A stretch of 34,492 bases of DNA from an uncultured Clostridia bacterium (GCA_947589585.1 CANQCA010000003.1:1-34492); one strand, 5' to 3'. Positions 1-8,252 are shown, numbered from the stretch's first letter. Translations and numbers: made by a program. Notes: generated from the letters alone by a model not told the origin.

Positions 1-103
1 GATAGGCTTTCATCCACGCCTTATAATGGGTGCCGAGCAGCCCGTTCAGAAGTTCCGCGTTGGTCTCGGCGTAAATTATCTCGCCCGCTTTGATGGTTTT
101 CAT
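1..103 (-). CDS. Partial CDS running off the window edge; N-terminus MKTIKAGEIIYAETNAELLNGLLGTHYKAWMKAY, unknown function
   Basis: ATG at 103 on the minus strand preceded by GGAGAAATAAA; open to the window edge; directly downstream of the 100..1146 ORF. Confidence 0.6.
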   Translation of the reverse strand, partial: MKTIKAGEIIYAETNAELLNGLLGTHYKAWMKAY

Positions 104-1146
104 TTTATTTCTCCTTTTTCATTTTTTATTTCATCCAAGATCGATTGCGCCCGCTCGATGATTTCGCTTGAAAAAACGTCGCCGAAGGTCTCGATGATGT
201 AATGCACGGCACATTCGGTCAATCCCATATCGACGATTTTTTTCGCCGGCGGAAGGCGCACGTCGCGCTCGGGGGCATAGTGATCGGATAGGGTTATGTC
301 GCGAATGGGCAGCCGTTTGAGCTGCGGGTAGTATTCGAGGAAAAACTGCATGCCGCACTCTTCGAGGAGGGCCTTGCAAGTTGAGGTATCTTGTTCGACT
401 TTTTGCTTTTGGGCCTCCTCTTCCGCTTTCTGCCGTTCCTCTGCCGCTTGACGTTGTTCTTCAAGCAAAAACGGGGGCGGGTTTTCCTCCCATTCCCGCT
501 TGATAAGAACGCGGTTTTGAATGAGAAACCCGCTCGAAATCATGATGAAGATATGGGAAAGAAGCATATAACCGAGATGAAAAGAAACCGATCTTACACC
601 GTCGGAAATATCTCCGTACGTTCCCGCCATGAGTGCGATCAGACATGCAAAAATCAATACAACAAATACTGCAACGGGAATAAAATTTACAGCGATATAA
701 AGATTAATTCGAGTAATATCATTATTTTGACTTGATTCTTTATAACTTTCTTTCATTTCATCATTTGACGCAAAACGGACTTGGCTTTGGAGCTTCATCC
801 TCCATGCAAAGGGCTTTTGTGCAAAATTTTTTGAAAAGGAATAAGTACCGCATGCCAGAAAAAAATATATCTCGCAATAGAAAAAGTCCCAAGTTATCTC
901 CTTCGTCAAATCAGCCGTTTGGTACGGGTCCAACATTTCTCTCCAAAATTCCTCTCCGCCCCAAAAATTACAGATATAAGACAATGAAAGATCCTGCGGA
1001 TGTGAAATCATCCAATCATATAGATACCATTTCCAAAACAGATATGTGAATGCGCAAACACCCCACAAAATAAGCGCGACCAAAGAAAGCTTCTTCACAT
1101 ATCCAAGGTTTCTTTTAATTCGAGAATCTTGATACTCTCTGAACAT
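100..1146 (-). CDS. Uncharacterised multi-pass membrane protein with a cytoplasmic Glu/Lys/Gln-rich C-terminal segment
   Basis: 348 aa ORF with about four hydrophobic segments and a charged EEQRQAAEERQKAEEEAQKQK stretch; GAGGAGATAG ribosome-binding site upstream. Confidence 0.8.
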   Translation of the reverse strand: MFREYQDSRIKRNLGYVKKLSLVALILWGVCAFTYLFWKWYLYDWMISHPQDLSLSYICNFWGGEEFWREMLDPYQTADLTKEITWDFFYCEIYFFLACGTYSFSKNFAQKPFAWRMKLQSQVRFASNDEMKESYKESSQNNDITRINLYIAVNFIPVAVFVVLIFACLIALMAGTYGDISDGVRSVSFHLGYMLLSHIFIMISSGFLIQNRVLIKREWEENPPPFLLEEQRQAAEERQKAEEEAQKQKVEQDTSTCKALLEECGMQFFLEYYPQLKRLPIRDITLSDHYAPERDVRLPPAKKIVDMGLTECAVHYIIETFGDVFSSEIIERAQSILDEIKNEKGEIK

Positions 1147-1155
1147 ATTTTACTA

Positions 1156-1360
1156 TCTCCTCAAAATAAAAAGTGCGCCGACCGAAGCCGACGCGCTACA
1201 AAACGCAAACTCCGATCGTCGCCAAACAATCATGATGAAGCACGGAATTATCCTACCCTCGTCACTGGAATTTGCAGTCCTGCTAAATTCATACAAGGGT
1301 AGTATGAGTCATGCAAATAAAAAGCCCGTGCTTCCGCAAAGGACTTCATGATTGTTTGGC
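1156..1360 (-). ncRNA. Structured 5' leader (attenuator- or riboswitch-like candidate) upstream of the 348-aa membrane protein
   Basis: Minus-strand transcript predicted to start near 1360 with GCCAAACAATCATGA, complementary to TCATGATTGTTTGGC (arms 1346-1360 and 1221-1235). Nested arms GAAGCACGG/CCGTGCTTC, CTACCCT/AGGGTAG and GAATTTGCAG/CTGCTAAATTC, then a terminator hairpin. Confidence 0.55.
1162..1194 (-). terminator. Intrinsic-terminator-like hairpin with UUCG tetraloop and U tract, just before the SD of the membrane protein gene
   Basis: Minus strand GCGTCGGC-TTCG-GTCGGCGC followed by ACTTTTTATTTTG. Confidence 0.65.
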
Positions 1361-1366
1361 ATACTT

Positions 1367-1396
1367 AGTATATCACAAAATAAGCGAATTTGTCAA
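1367..1396 (-). promoter_or_regulatory. Sigma-A-type promoter of the structured leader
   Basis: Minus strand TTGACA (1396-1391), 18-nt spacer, TATACT (1372-1367). Confidence 0.75.
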
Positions 1397-1499
1397 ATTG
1401 AATTTTTTTAAGAAAAAATCTTGCGAAAATTCATATATTTCAAATTCAATATATGCGAGCTGCGACCGTCGCCAAACGATCACTCGCACGCATTATGAG

Positions 1500-1531
1500 A
1501 AAGGGACAACGAATTTTTTCGTTGTCCCTTT
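1500..1531. terminator. Strong stem-loop, probable terminator of the trhA-like gene
   Basis: AAAGGGACAACGAA/TTCGTTGTCCCTTT, 14-bp perfect stem with a T-rich loop. Confidence 0.6.
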
Positions 1532-1571
1532 CCTTATCGCGTCCCGCCCTCGCGGCGGGGCATCTTTCCTT

Positions 1572-2240
1572 TCAGAGCAGAAGCAGGATGCTCGCAAATT
1601 GAAGCGCGGTGCCGAGGAGCACGAAGAGATGCCACACGGAGTGAAAATAGCGGACCTTCTTTCCGAAGGCGAAAAACGCGATGCCCGCTGTATAGGCGAT
1701 GCCGCCTGCGAGCAGCAGCCAAAAGCACGCCGCAGACACCCTTGGAAGAAGGGCAGGGAGAAAGACGAGCGCCATCCACCCCATGACGACGTAGAGCGCC
1801 ATCGAGATGCCCTTGACGACCTTATTGTTCATGCGGATGGCGTTCATCGTGATGCCCGCCGCGGCGAGCACCCACTGCGCGATGAGAACGCCGAGGCCTA
1901 CCCCCGTTCCATACAGCGGAATGAGGCAATAGGGCGTGTAAGAGCCCGCGATAAGCAGAAAGATGGTGCAGTGGTCGAAGATGCGAAAGACCCGCTTCCC
2001 TTTTCCCATGGGCAGAAAGTGGTAGAGCGCACTCATCGTGTACAGGACGATGATTCCGACGGAGAAGGCGGCGACGGAGAGCTGCTCGACTGCTCCCTGC
2101 GCCCTGAGGGCGAGCACGAGCCAGACCGTGAGCCCGAACGCCCCTCCCACGATGTGCGAGACGGCGTTGAAGATCTCCTCTCCCTTCGTATAGCGCGGGG
2201 GATTTTTTGTGCTTGTTTTTATCGATAATGCGGATTCCAC
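1572..2240 (-). CDS. trhA: Hemolysin III / TrhA (PAQR-like) family membrane protein
   Basis: 222 aa, seven-TM pattern with EEIFNAVSHIVGG near the N-terminus, SALYHF, FDHCTIFLLIAGSYTPY and FHSVWHLFVLLG motifs. Confidence 0.9.
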   Translation of the reverse strand: MESALSIKTSTKNPPRYTKGEEIFNAVSHIVGGAFGLTVWLVLALRAQGAVEQLSVAAFSVGIIVLYTMSALYHFLPMGKGKRVFRIFDHCTIFLLIAGSYTPYCLIPLYGTGVGLGVLIAQWVLAAAGITMNAIRMNNKVVKGISMALYVVMGWMALVFLPALLPRVSAACFWLLLAGGIAYTAGIAFFAFGKKVRYFHSVWHLFVLLGTALQFASILLLL

Positions 2241-2439
2241 AGATGCCTCCGTCCTTTTTTTCTTTCATTTTAGCGGCAGCCGCCCCGATCTGGCAACCTA
2301 TTTCTCTTTTTGCCCGTACTACCACAAAAAATGCACTTTCCACCCCGAAAAGTGCGAATTCTACGCGAGAATTTACCACTCTACCGAGAGTAGAATGTGT
2401 GGAATGGTAGACGAAAACGGGAGCGGAAAGCGTCATTCT

Positions 2440-2936
2440 GCCCCGACCGAAGCTTCTATTTGTAGACTAAGGTCGGCACGAGCGGTCACCGACCGCGAAG
2501 TTGCCGTTCGGGATAATACGACTGTCCGCAATGACCTCTCTCCGAAGAATCCCCTTATACGGAGTCCGTATGTTCCTGATATCGTCATGCTGAGCCCGTC
2601 GAAGCATGAGATTATTATTGCGGTCACCCTTCGACTACGCTCAGGGTGACGAAAAGAAGCGCTCCTCAGGATGACGCACCCTTTCGGCGCCCCCTTGAGG
2701 GGGAGCTGTCGCGCTGTCTTTGCGCGACTGAGGGGGTGTCATTCTAAAATAGGTACACCCTCATCCGTCACGGCTACGCCGTGCCACCTTCTCCCCGAGG
2801 GGGCGAAGGCTTATTATCGGACTTCGTAGTTCGGGATGCTTCGAGGAGGGGCCGCCGTCGTTTGTCTATCGGCTACTTCGCGGTCGGTGACCGCTCGTGC
2901 CGCGCTTAGTCTACAAATAGAAGCTTCGCGCGGGGC
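2440..2936. repeat. Composite intergenic repeat island bounded by 66-bp imperfect inverted repeats
   Basis: 2440-2505 and the reverse complement of 2871-2936 differ at 5 of 66 positions; the interior contains hairpin modules also found elsewhere in the window. Confidence 0.8.
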
Positions 2937-3117
2937 AGCATGACGCGTTTAACGGTCTGCGGGACATAATGACGTGGGGGCAGCCTTGCGAGCTGTATTC
3001 CCCTGCAATAATCTATTTTTTCAATTCTCGACAAGGGTAGACCGTATCTCCCCCCGTGCGCGGGTCCGCATCCATTATAATGGCGAAAAAAGCCCTTTTA
3101 ATTTTCAGGAGACGATC

Positions 3118-5382
3118 ATGAAACGCATCGAGCCGAAGACGCTTCTTATCTACACGCTCACCGCCGTCTGTATGGCGCTATTGAACTTCACACTCCCCTT
3201 TTGCGAGCCCCTCTCCTTCGCCCTCCTCTTTGCGGGGATCGTGTGCGGGCTCGAACCCTTTACGTTGTGCGCCGAATACGTGCTCGCCTCGGCCGTATGC
3301 GCCGATCTCTATGCCTTCCTCTCCGCCCTCATACAGGCGGCCTTTATCCTCATCGTCGCCTGCATCTATCGCCGTTTCCGCCGAAAAATGGGGTTTGAAC
3401 GCATCGTATACGCACTCGCGGCGCAGCTTCCCTTCATCTTTTTGTTCCCCCATGCGGGCTATGCGCTCCTGCCCCTTACGCCCACCCTGCAAAAGCTTAT
3501 CCTCGGCATCTGTTTTTGTTTTGCGGCGCTTTTGTTCGAAGGCGCACTTTCCGCCCTTCTCGGCCGTGCTTTCCGGACACGGCTCACGGCGGGGGAACTC
3601 ACCCAGATCGTTTTCGTATGGCTGCTCGCGGGCATGGGTATTGTGTTTTCGCTCGGGACGGATGTCTTCTATGCCGTCTCGCTCACCGCGCTCCTCTTTG
3701 CCGCCGTGCTCTTGAAGAACGCTTCCGCGCTCCCCTTCGCCGTCGTTTTATCTTTGCCGCTCTGCGCCTCGACGGGAAGTTTTCTCCCCATCGCCCACTT
3801 TGCGGTCTTTGCCTCGGTGCTCCTTCTTCTCGTCCCCTACGGGAAGGCCGCCGCAGCCGTGTCTCTTCCCGTCGTCTTTCTCGCCGTGATGTATTTCGAA
3901 GGCCTCTTTGCGCAGAGCACGCTTGAGATCGTCTTCCGCCTTATCGCCTGCATTCTGCCCGCAATTCTGGTCGTTGCTCTGCCCGAACGCTTCTTTTCCC
4001 GCATGCGGAAAACCCTTCTTTTTTACCGTGAACGCACCCTTCCGCGCATCGCCGTCAACAGGAACAGGCGGGCGGTCGGGGAACAGCTCTTCGAAGTGAG
4101 TGCGCTCTTCCGCGAGATCGAATCTGCCTTCGATTGGAAGGACAGCGGCGACGCTTCCCCCCAAAAGCTTCGTGCAAAGCTCATGGAATCGCTCTGCGAT
4201 AGCTGCCCGCGCCGCGGTGAATGTGAACGTTCGGGGCTCGGCGCCGCCCTCGATAAGCTCATCGCCGTCGGCATGGCAAAGGGGAAAGTCAACCTCATCG
4301 ACCTGCCTGTCTCCCTCTCCAAGATGTGCTCCGGCCCGTCGGGGCTGCTCTTCGCCCTCAATCAGATCCTGGCAGAGCACGGCCGCGTACTCGGCGAGAT
4401 CGAACGGGCGCGGGAGGGAAGGATGTTGCTCGCACGGCAGGCGCACGGCGTGAGTGAGATCCTCCGCGATATCGCCCTCTCTCAGAGCGAGGAGTACGCC
4501 TTCTCCAACGAGGAAGATCTCGTCGCCTCCGCTCTCGCAAAGGACGGTCTTTTAAGCTCCGAGGTGTTCCTCTATGGCGAAGGCGAAGGCGCGACCCTCT
4601 CCGTCACGCTCGGGAGCGACGAGCGAGGGGGGCACATCGCCGAGGTGTGTTCGAAAGCGCTCGGCGTCCCCTTCGCCCTCTCGGAAAAGATCCCCCTGAG
4701 CGCAGAGCGGGCATGCTTCATCTTCAAGCGAAAACCCCGCTTCGATGCGGCGTTCGGCATTGCCTCCCGAAAAAAGGAGGGCGAAACGACGAGCGGGGAT
4801 ACCCATTCCATCCTCAAGATCGATGAACGGCGGTTCATCGTCGCCCTCTCGGACGGGATGGGCAGCGGAGAAGCGGCGCACGACGTCTCCGATAGCACCC
4901 TCTCCCTTCTCGAAAGCTTTTATAAGGCGAAGATGCCCTCGGAGACGGTGCTTAGCACAGTAAACAGCCTCATCGCCTTTTCCTCGGAAGAGACCTTCTC
5001 CTGTCTGGACCTCGCCGCCGTCAACCTCGATACGGGAATGGCGGATATCGTGAAGATCGGCTCGCCCGTCGGCTTCGTCCTTTCGGGCGAGACGCTGCAA
5101 GTTCTGGAGGCGGAATCCCTTCCCATGGGCGCATTGGAAGCAGTCCATCCCGCCGCCCTTCGCGTGGAACTCAAAGAGGGCGACTTTTTGGTCTTTATGA
5201 GCGACGGCGTGACGACGGCGTTTGGTTCTTCTTCCGAGCTGTGCGCCTATCTCGCGTGCATGCACCCGCTCAACCCACAGTCCTTCGCCGAAGAAATTTT
5301 GAAGGACGCCCTCGCCCGCTTTGGCGGCACCGCCGAGGACGACATGACCGTCCTCGCCGTCAAACTCACCAAGGCGGCATAG
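3118..5382 (+). CDS. spoIIE: Stage II sporulation protein E (PP2C/RsbU-type serine phosphatase with N-terminal multi-TM region)
   Basis: Hydrophobic N-terminus, then FIVALSDGMGSGEAA, SCLDLAAVNLDTG, KIGSPVGFVL, FLVFMSDGV and DDMTVLAVKL phosphatase motifs; ATG at 3118 with CAGGAGACGATC SD preferred over the ORF start at 2974. Confidence 0.92.
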   Translation: MKRIEPKTLLIYTLTAVCMALLNFTLPFCEPLSFALLFAGIVCGLEPFTLCAEYVLASAVCADLYAFLSALIQAAFILIVACIYRRFRRKMGFERIVYALAAQLPFIFLFPHAGYALLPLTPTLQKLILGICFCFAALLFEGALSALLGRAFRTRLTAGELTQIVFVWLLAGMGIVFSLGTDVFYAVSLTALLFAAVLLKNASALPFAVVLSLPLCASTGSFLPIAHFAVFASVLLLLVPYGKAAAAVSLPVVFLAVMYFEGLFAQSTLEIVFRLIACILPAILVVALPERFFSRMRKTLLFYRERTLPRIAVNRNRRAVGEQLFEVSALFREIESAFDWKDSGDASPQKLRAKLMESLCDSCPRRGECERSGLGAALDKLIAVGMAKGKVNLIDLPVSLSKMCSGPSGLLFALNQILAEHGRVLGEIERAREGRMLLARQAHGVSEILRDIALSQSEEYAFSNEEDLVASALAKDGLLSSEVFLYGEGEGATLSVTLGSDERGGHIAEVCSKALGVPFALSEKIPLSAERACFIFKRKPRFDAAFGIASRKKEGETTSGDTHSILKIDERRFIVALSDGMGSGEAAHDVSDSTLSLLESFYKAKMPSETVLSTVNSLIAFSSEETFSCLDLAAVNLDTGMADIVKIGSPVGFVLSGETLQVLEAESLPMGALEAVHPAALRVELKEGDFLVFMSDGVTTAFGSSSELCAYLACMHPLNPQSFAEEILKDALARFGGTAEDDMTVLAVKLTKAA

Positions 5383-5454
5383 TGACAACCGCGTCATTCT
5401 GAGCACAGCGAAGAATCCCGAAATACGAAGTCCGCTCGCTGTCCCTGCAAGGGT

Positions 5455-5507
5455 CGCAAAACGCAGTTCTGCGCATCAGCACAGTGTGCCGTGCGCCGCG
5501 TTTTGCG
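5455..5507. repeat. 53-nt palindromic hairpin repeat, copy 1
   Basis: CGCAAAACGC...GCGTTTTGCG outer stem with inner GCGCA/TGCGC and GCAC/GTGC pairing; a second copy at 24533-24585 differs at 3 positions. Confidence 0.8.
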
Positions 5508-5542
5508 ATGAGTTCGCGCATTTGCTCGCACGAACGGTGCCC

Positions 5543-5606
5543 GCCCGGACCGCAGCTTCTATTTGTGCACTAAGGTCGGCACGAGCGGTACCGCCCGCGA
5601 AGTAGC
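5543..5606 (+). repeat. Third, diverged copy of the 66-bp element found at 2440-2505 and 2871-2936
   Basis: GCAGCTTCTATTTGTGCACTAAGGTCGGCACGAGCGGT...CGCGAAGTAGC. Confidence 0.75.
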
Positions 5607-5670
5607 GCAGTCGAAGGGTCACACATTATTATAAGGTCATGTTTCGACAAGGCTCAGCATGACGAAATAA

Positions 5671-5704
5671 AAAACGGAGTGTCTTTTTCACACTCCGTGT
5701 TTTC
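5671..5704. terminator. Possible bidirectional terminator hairpin
   Basis: AAAACGGAGTGT-CTTTTTC-ACACTCCGTGTTTT. Confidence 0.45.
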
Positions 5705-5775
5705 ATTTTCGGGATCCTTCGAGGATGAGCTGCCGTGGACTGCGTAATACCGGTCGCCTCAGGATGACACGATAC

Positions 5776-5817
5776 AAAAAGACCGTCGAGGCAGACATGG
5801 TAGCCACCTCGGCGGTC
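5776..5817 (-). terminator. Intrinsic terminator of the pheST operon
   Basis: Minus strand GACCGCCGAGG-loop-CCTCGACGGTC followed by TTTTT. Confidence 0.75.
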
Positions 5818-5831
5818 CGACTTTATTTTTA

Positions 5832-8252
5832 TTACCTTAGTTCTGCGCCCAAGGTGTGAGCTAAAGCGGCGAGGATCTTCTTCATGAAGCCGTCGGCGGT
5901 CTCGGCGGAGATGGGCTGTTCGGCGGCGGGGTCGGGCGCAAAGGTAATGTGGAGCGCCATGCTCTTTTTGCCCTCGCCGAGGCGGGCGTCGCGATACACG
6001 TCGAAAAGCTCTGCCCTTCTTGCCGCCTTGCAGGCGCGGAGGATGCACCCCTCCACTTCGGCGCAGGTGACTTTTTCGTCGACGACCACGGCGATGTCCC
6101 GCTCGATATCGGGGACCTTCGCAACGGGCTTGTAGCTGATTCCCTTACGGAATTTCTTGGAGACCATGTCGTAGTCGAGCTCGCCCAGATACACCCGCTT
6201 TTCGAGGGCAAGCTCTGCGGCGATGGCGGGGTGAAGCTCCCCGAGCCAGCCGACAGTCTTCTCGCCGAGCTTGACCTCTGCCGTCACGCCGGGGTGCAGG
6301 AAGGGCTTTTCGCCGCGCTCATAGGTGAACTTCAAGCCGAAACATTCGGCGATCGCCTCGAAGGCGCCCTTCAAATCGAAGAAGTCCCCTTCCCCCCATA
6401 GGGCGACGGAGAGATGCTTTCTCTCCTCGGGGAACTCCTCGAGGGGAAGGCTCTGCGCGAGGAACACATTTGCGAGCTCGAAGAGGCGCCCCTTCTCGTT
6501 GCCACGGCGCACGTTGCGCACCACGTTCGCGAGCATGGTAGGCGCTAAGATCGTCCGCATGACGGAAAGATCCTCACCGAGCGGGTTCTTGATCGTGATC
6601 GCTCTGCGCTCCGCGGCGTCTTCGGGGAGGCGCAGAAGATCGAAATCCTTGGGGGAATAGAAGGAATAGCCGACGGCTTCGAAATAGCCCTCTTCCGCCA
6701 GAACTTCCTTGAAGCGGTGCTCTTTTTTCTGCGCCGCAGTGAGGCCGCCGTGCGTGACGGCCGCGCTCGGCAGGAAGGTGGGCACGATATGTTCGTACCC
6801 ATAGAGGCGGATGACCTCTTCGGCAAGGTCGGGATAATCCTCGATATCATTCCGCCAGAGCGGCACTTTGACGGAAAACGAGGCACCCATGTCCGTAACC
6901 TCGAAGCCGAGACGCGTTAAAATGGCGTTCACTTCCTCCTTGGGAACTTGGATGCCGAGGAGAGAATTTATCCTTTCGTATGTCGTTTCGATCTCTTTGG
7001 GCGCAATGCCGCCGTATTCGGAGACGCTCTTCAAATTCCCGACGGCGGTGCAATTCGTGGGCGTGCCGCAGCCGAGCTCTTCCATGAGCGTCTCTGCGCG
7101 CTTCATCGCCATCCACGGGAAAATTTCGTAGACGCCCTTTTCGAAGCGGGCAGAGGAATCCGATCTCTGCCCCAAGGCGCGGGAAGTTTTCCGCACGCTG
7201 TCGCGGGCAAAGCAGGCCGCCTCCAAAAATACTTCGCAGGTGTCCTCTTTGATCTCGCTGTTGAGCCCGCCCATGATCCCCGCGAGCGCAACGGGGCGCT
7301 CTCCGTCGCAGATGAGAAGGTTCTCGGGGCGGAGCGTGAACTCCTTTTCGTCGAGGGTCACGATCTTCTCCCCCTCCTTTGCACAGCGCACGACGATCTT
7401 ATCCCCGCGCAAATATTTCCTGTCGAAGGCGTGCATGGGCTGGCCCACTTCGAGCAAAACATAATTGGTAATATCCACGACGTTATTGACGGAGCGAAGC
7501 CCCAAGAGGGCGAGACGGCGGCGCAGCCAACGCGGGGAAGGGGCGATCTTCACGTCCTTCACATACGTCCCCACATACAGCGGGCAGAGCTTGGGCTCTT
7601 GCACTTCGACAGTAAATTTCACGTCGGTGTCCGCGGCGCAAAAGCCCGTCTCGTCGAGCGGTTTCAAAGGCTTTTTGAGGACGGCGGAAACCTCGCGGGC
7701 GATCCCGTAGACGCTCTGGCAATCAGGACGGTTGGCGGTCACGTCGATATCGAAGATGTAGTCGTCGATGCCCACCACGGGACGGATGTCGGCGCCGAGC
7801 GGGGTACCCATGTCCAAGATGAGGATGCCGTTCACCTCTGCGCCCTCGTAGAAATCGTCGCTGATGCCGAGCTCTTCTCCCGAGCAGAACATGCCCTCGG
7901 AGACGACGCCGCGGAGCTTTCCCGTCTTGATCTTCTGCACGCCGCCCTCATGCTTGACGGTGGCGCCATCCAAGGCGACGGGGACGATCGCGCCCGCAAA
8001 AACGTTGGTCGCGGCGGTGACGATCTGCACCGTTCCCCGCTCCCCGCAGTCCACCTTGCAGACGGTGAGCCTGTCCGCATCGGGGTGCTTTTCGCAGGAT
8101 AAAATTTTGCCGACGGCAACGTTCTCGACGTCCTTGCCGAGATAGGTGAGCTCCTCGACCTCGAACCCGCAGGAAAAGAGCTTTTCTTCGAGCTCCTCGG
8201 CGGAGATATCGATCTCAACATAATCTTTCAGCCAAGAAAAAGGTACTTTCAT
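5832..8252 (-). CDS. pheT: Phenylalanine--tRNA ligase beta subunit
   Basis: 806 aa; MKVPFSWLKDYVEIDISAEELEEKL start, tRNA-binding domain, B5-type core, C-terminal anticodon-binding-like domain; directly downstream of pheS. Confidence 0.98.
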   Translation of the reverse strand: MKVPFSWLKDYVEIDISAEELEEKLFSCGFEVEELTYLGKDVENVAVGKILSCEKHPDADRLTVCKVDCGERGTVQIVTAATNVFAGAIVPVALDGATVKHEGGVQKIKTGKLRGVVSEGMFCSGEELGISDDFYEGAEVNGILILDMGTPLGADIRPVVGIDDYIFDIDVTANRPDCQSVYGIAREVSAVLKKPLKPLDETGFCAADTDVKFTVEVQEPKLCPLYVGTYVKDVKIAPSPRWLRRRLALLGLRSVNNVVDITNYVLLEVGQPMHAFDRKYLRGDKIVVRCAKEGEKIVTLDEKEFTLRPENLLICDGERPVALAGIMGGLNSEIKEDTCEVFLEAACFARDSVRKTSRALGQRSDSSARFEKGVYEIFPWMAMKRAETLMEELGCGTPTNCTAVGNLKSVSEYGGIAPKEIETTYERINSLLGIQVPKEEVNAILTRLGFEVTDMGASFSVKVPLWRNDIEDYPDLAEEVIRLYGYEHIVPTFLPSAAVTHGGLTAAQKKEHRFKEVLAEEGYFEAVGYSFYSPKDFDLLRLPEDAAERRAITIKNPLGEDLSVMRTILAPTMLANVVRNVRRGNEKGRLFELANVFLAQSLPLEEFPEERKHLSVALWGEGDFFDLKGAFEAIAECFGLKFTYERGEKPFLHPGVTAEVKLGEKTVGWLGELHPAIAAELALEKRVYLGELDYDMVSKKFRKGISYKPVAKVPDIERDIAVVVDEKVTCAEVEGCILRACKAARRAELFDVYRDARLGEGKKSMALHITFAPDPAAEQPISAETADGFMKKILAALAHTLGAELR

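Noticed and set aside
1221-1360. Simple MITE interpretation of the nested inverted repeat
   Set aside because: Not fully excluded, but the predicted transcription start at the first stem base, the downstream terminator and the SD fit an RNA leader better; no target-site duplication was seen.
1311-2228. 305-aa plus-strand ORF
   Set aside because: Antisense to the trhA-like gene, extremely charged R/D/E/H-rich composition, spans a terminator.
2209-2649. Small ORFs in the 2200-2650 repeat island
   Set aside because: Overlap palindromic repeats; translation follows the repeat sequence, no SD or domain evidence.
2440-2960. Possible CRISPR array
   Set aside because: Repeats are few, in both orientations, of different types and not regularly spaced; no cas genes.
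6948-8102. 384-aa plus-strand ORF and similar ORFs antisense to pheT, pheS, ppx, maf and serS
   Set aside because: All antisense to confidently identified housekeeping genes; codon-bias artefacts.
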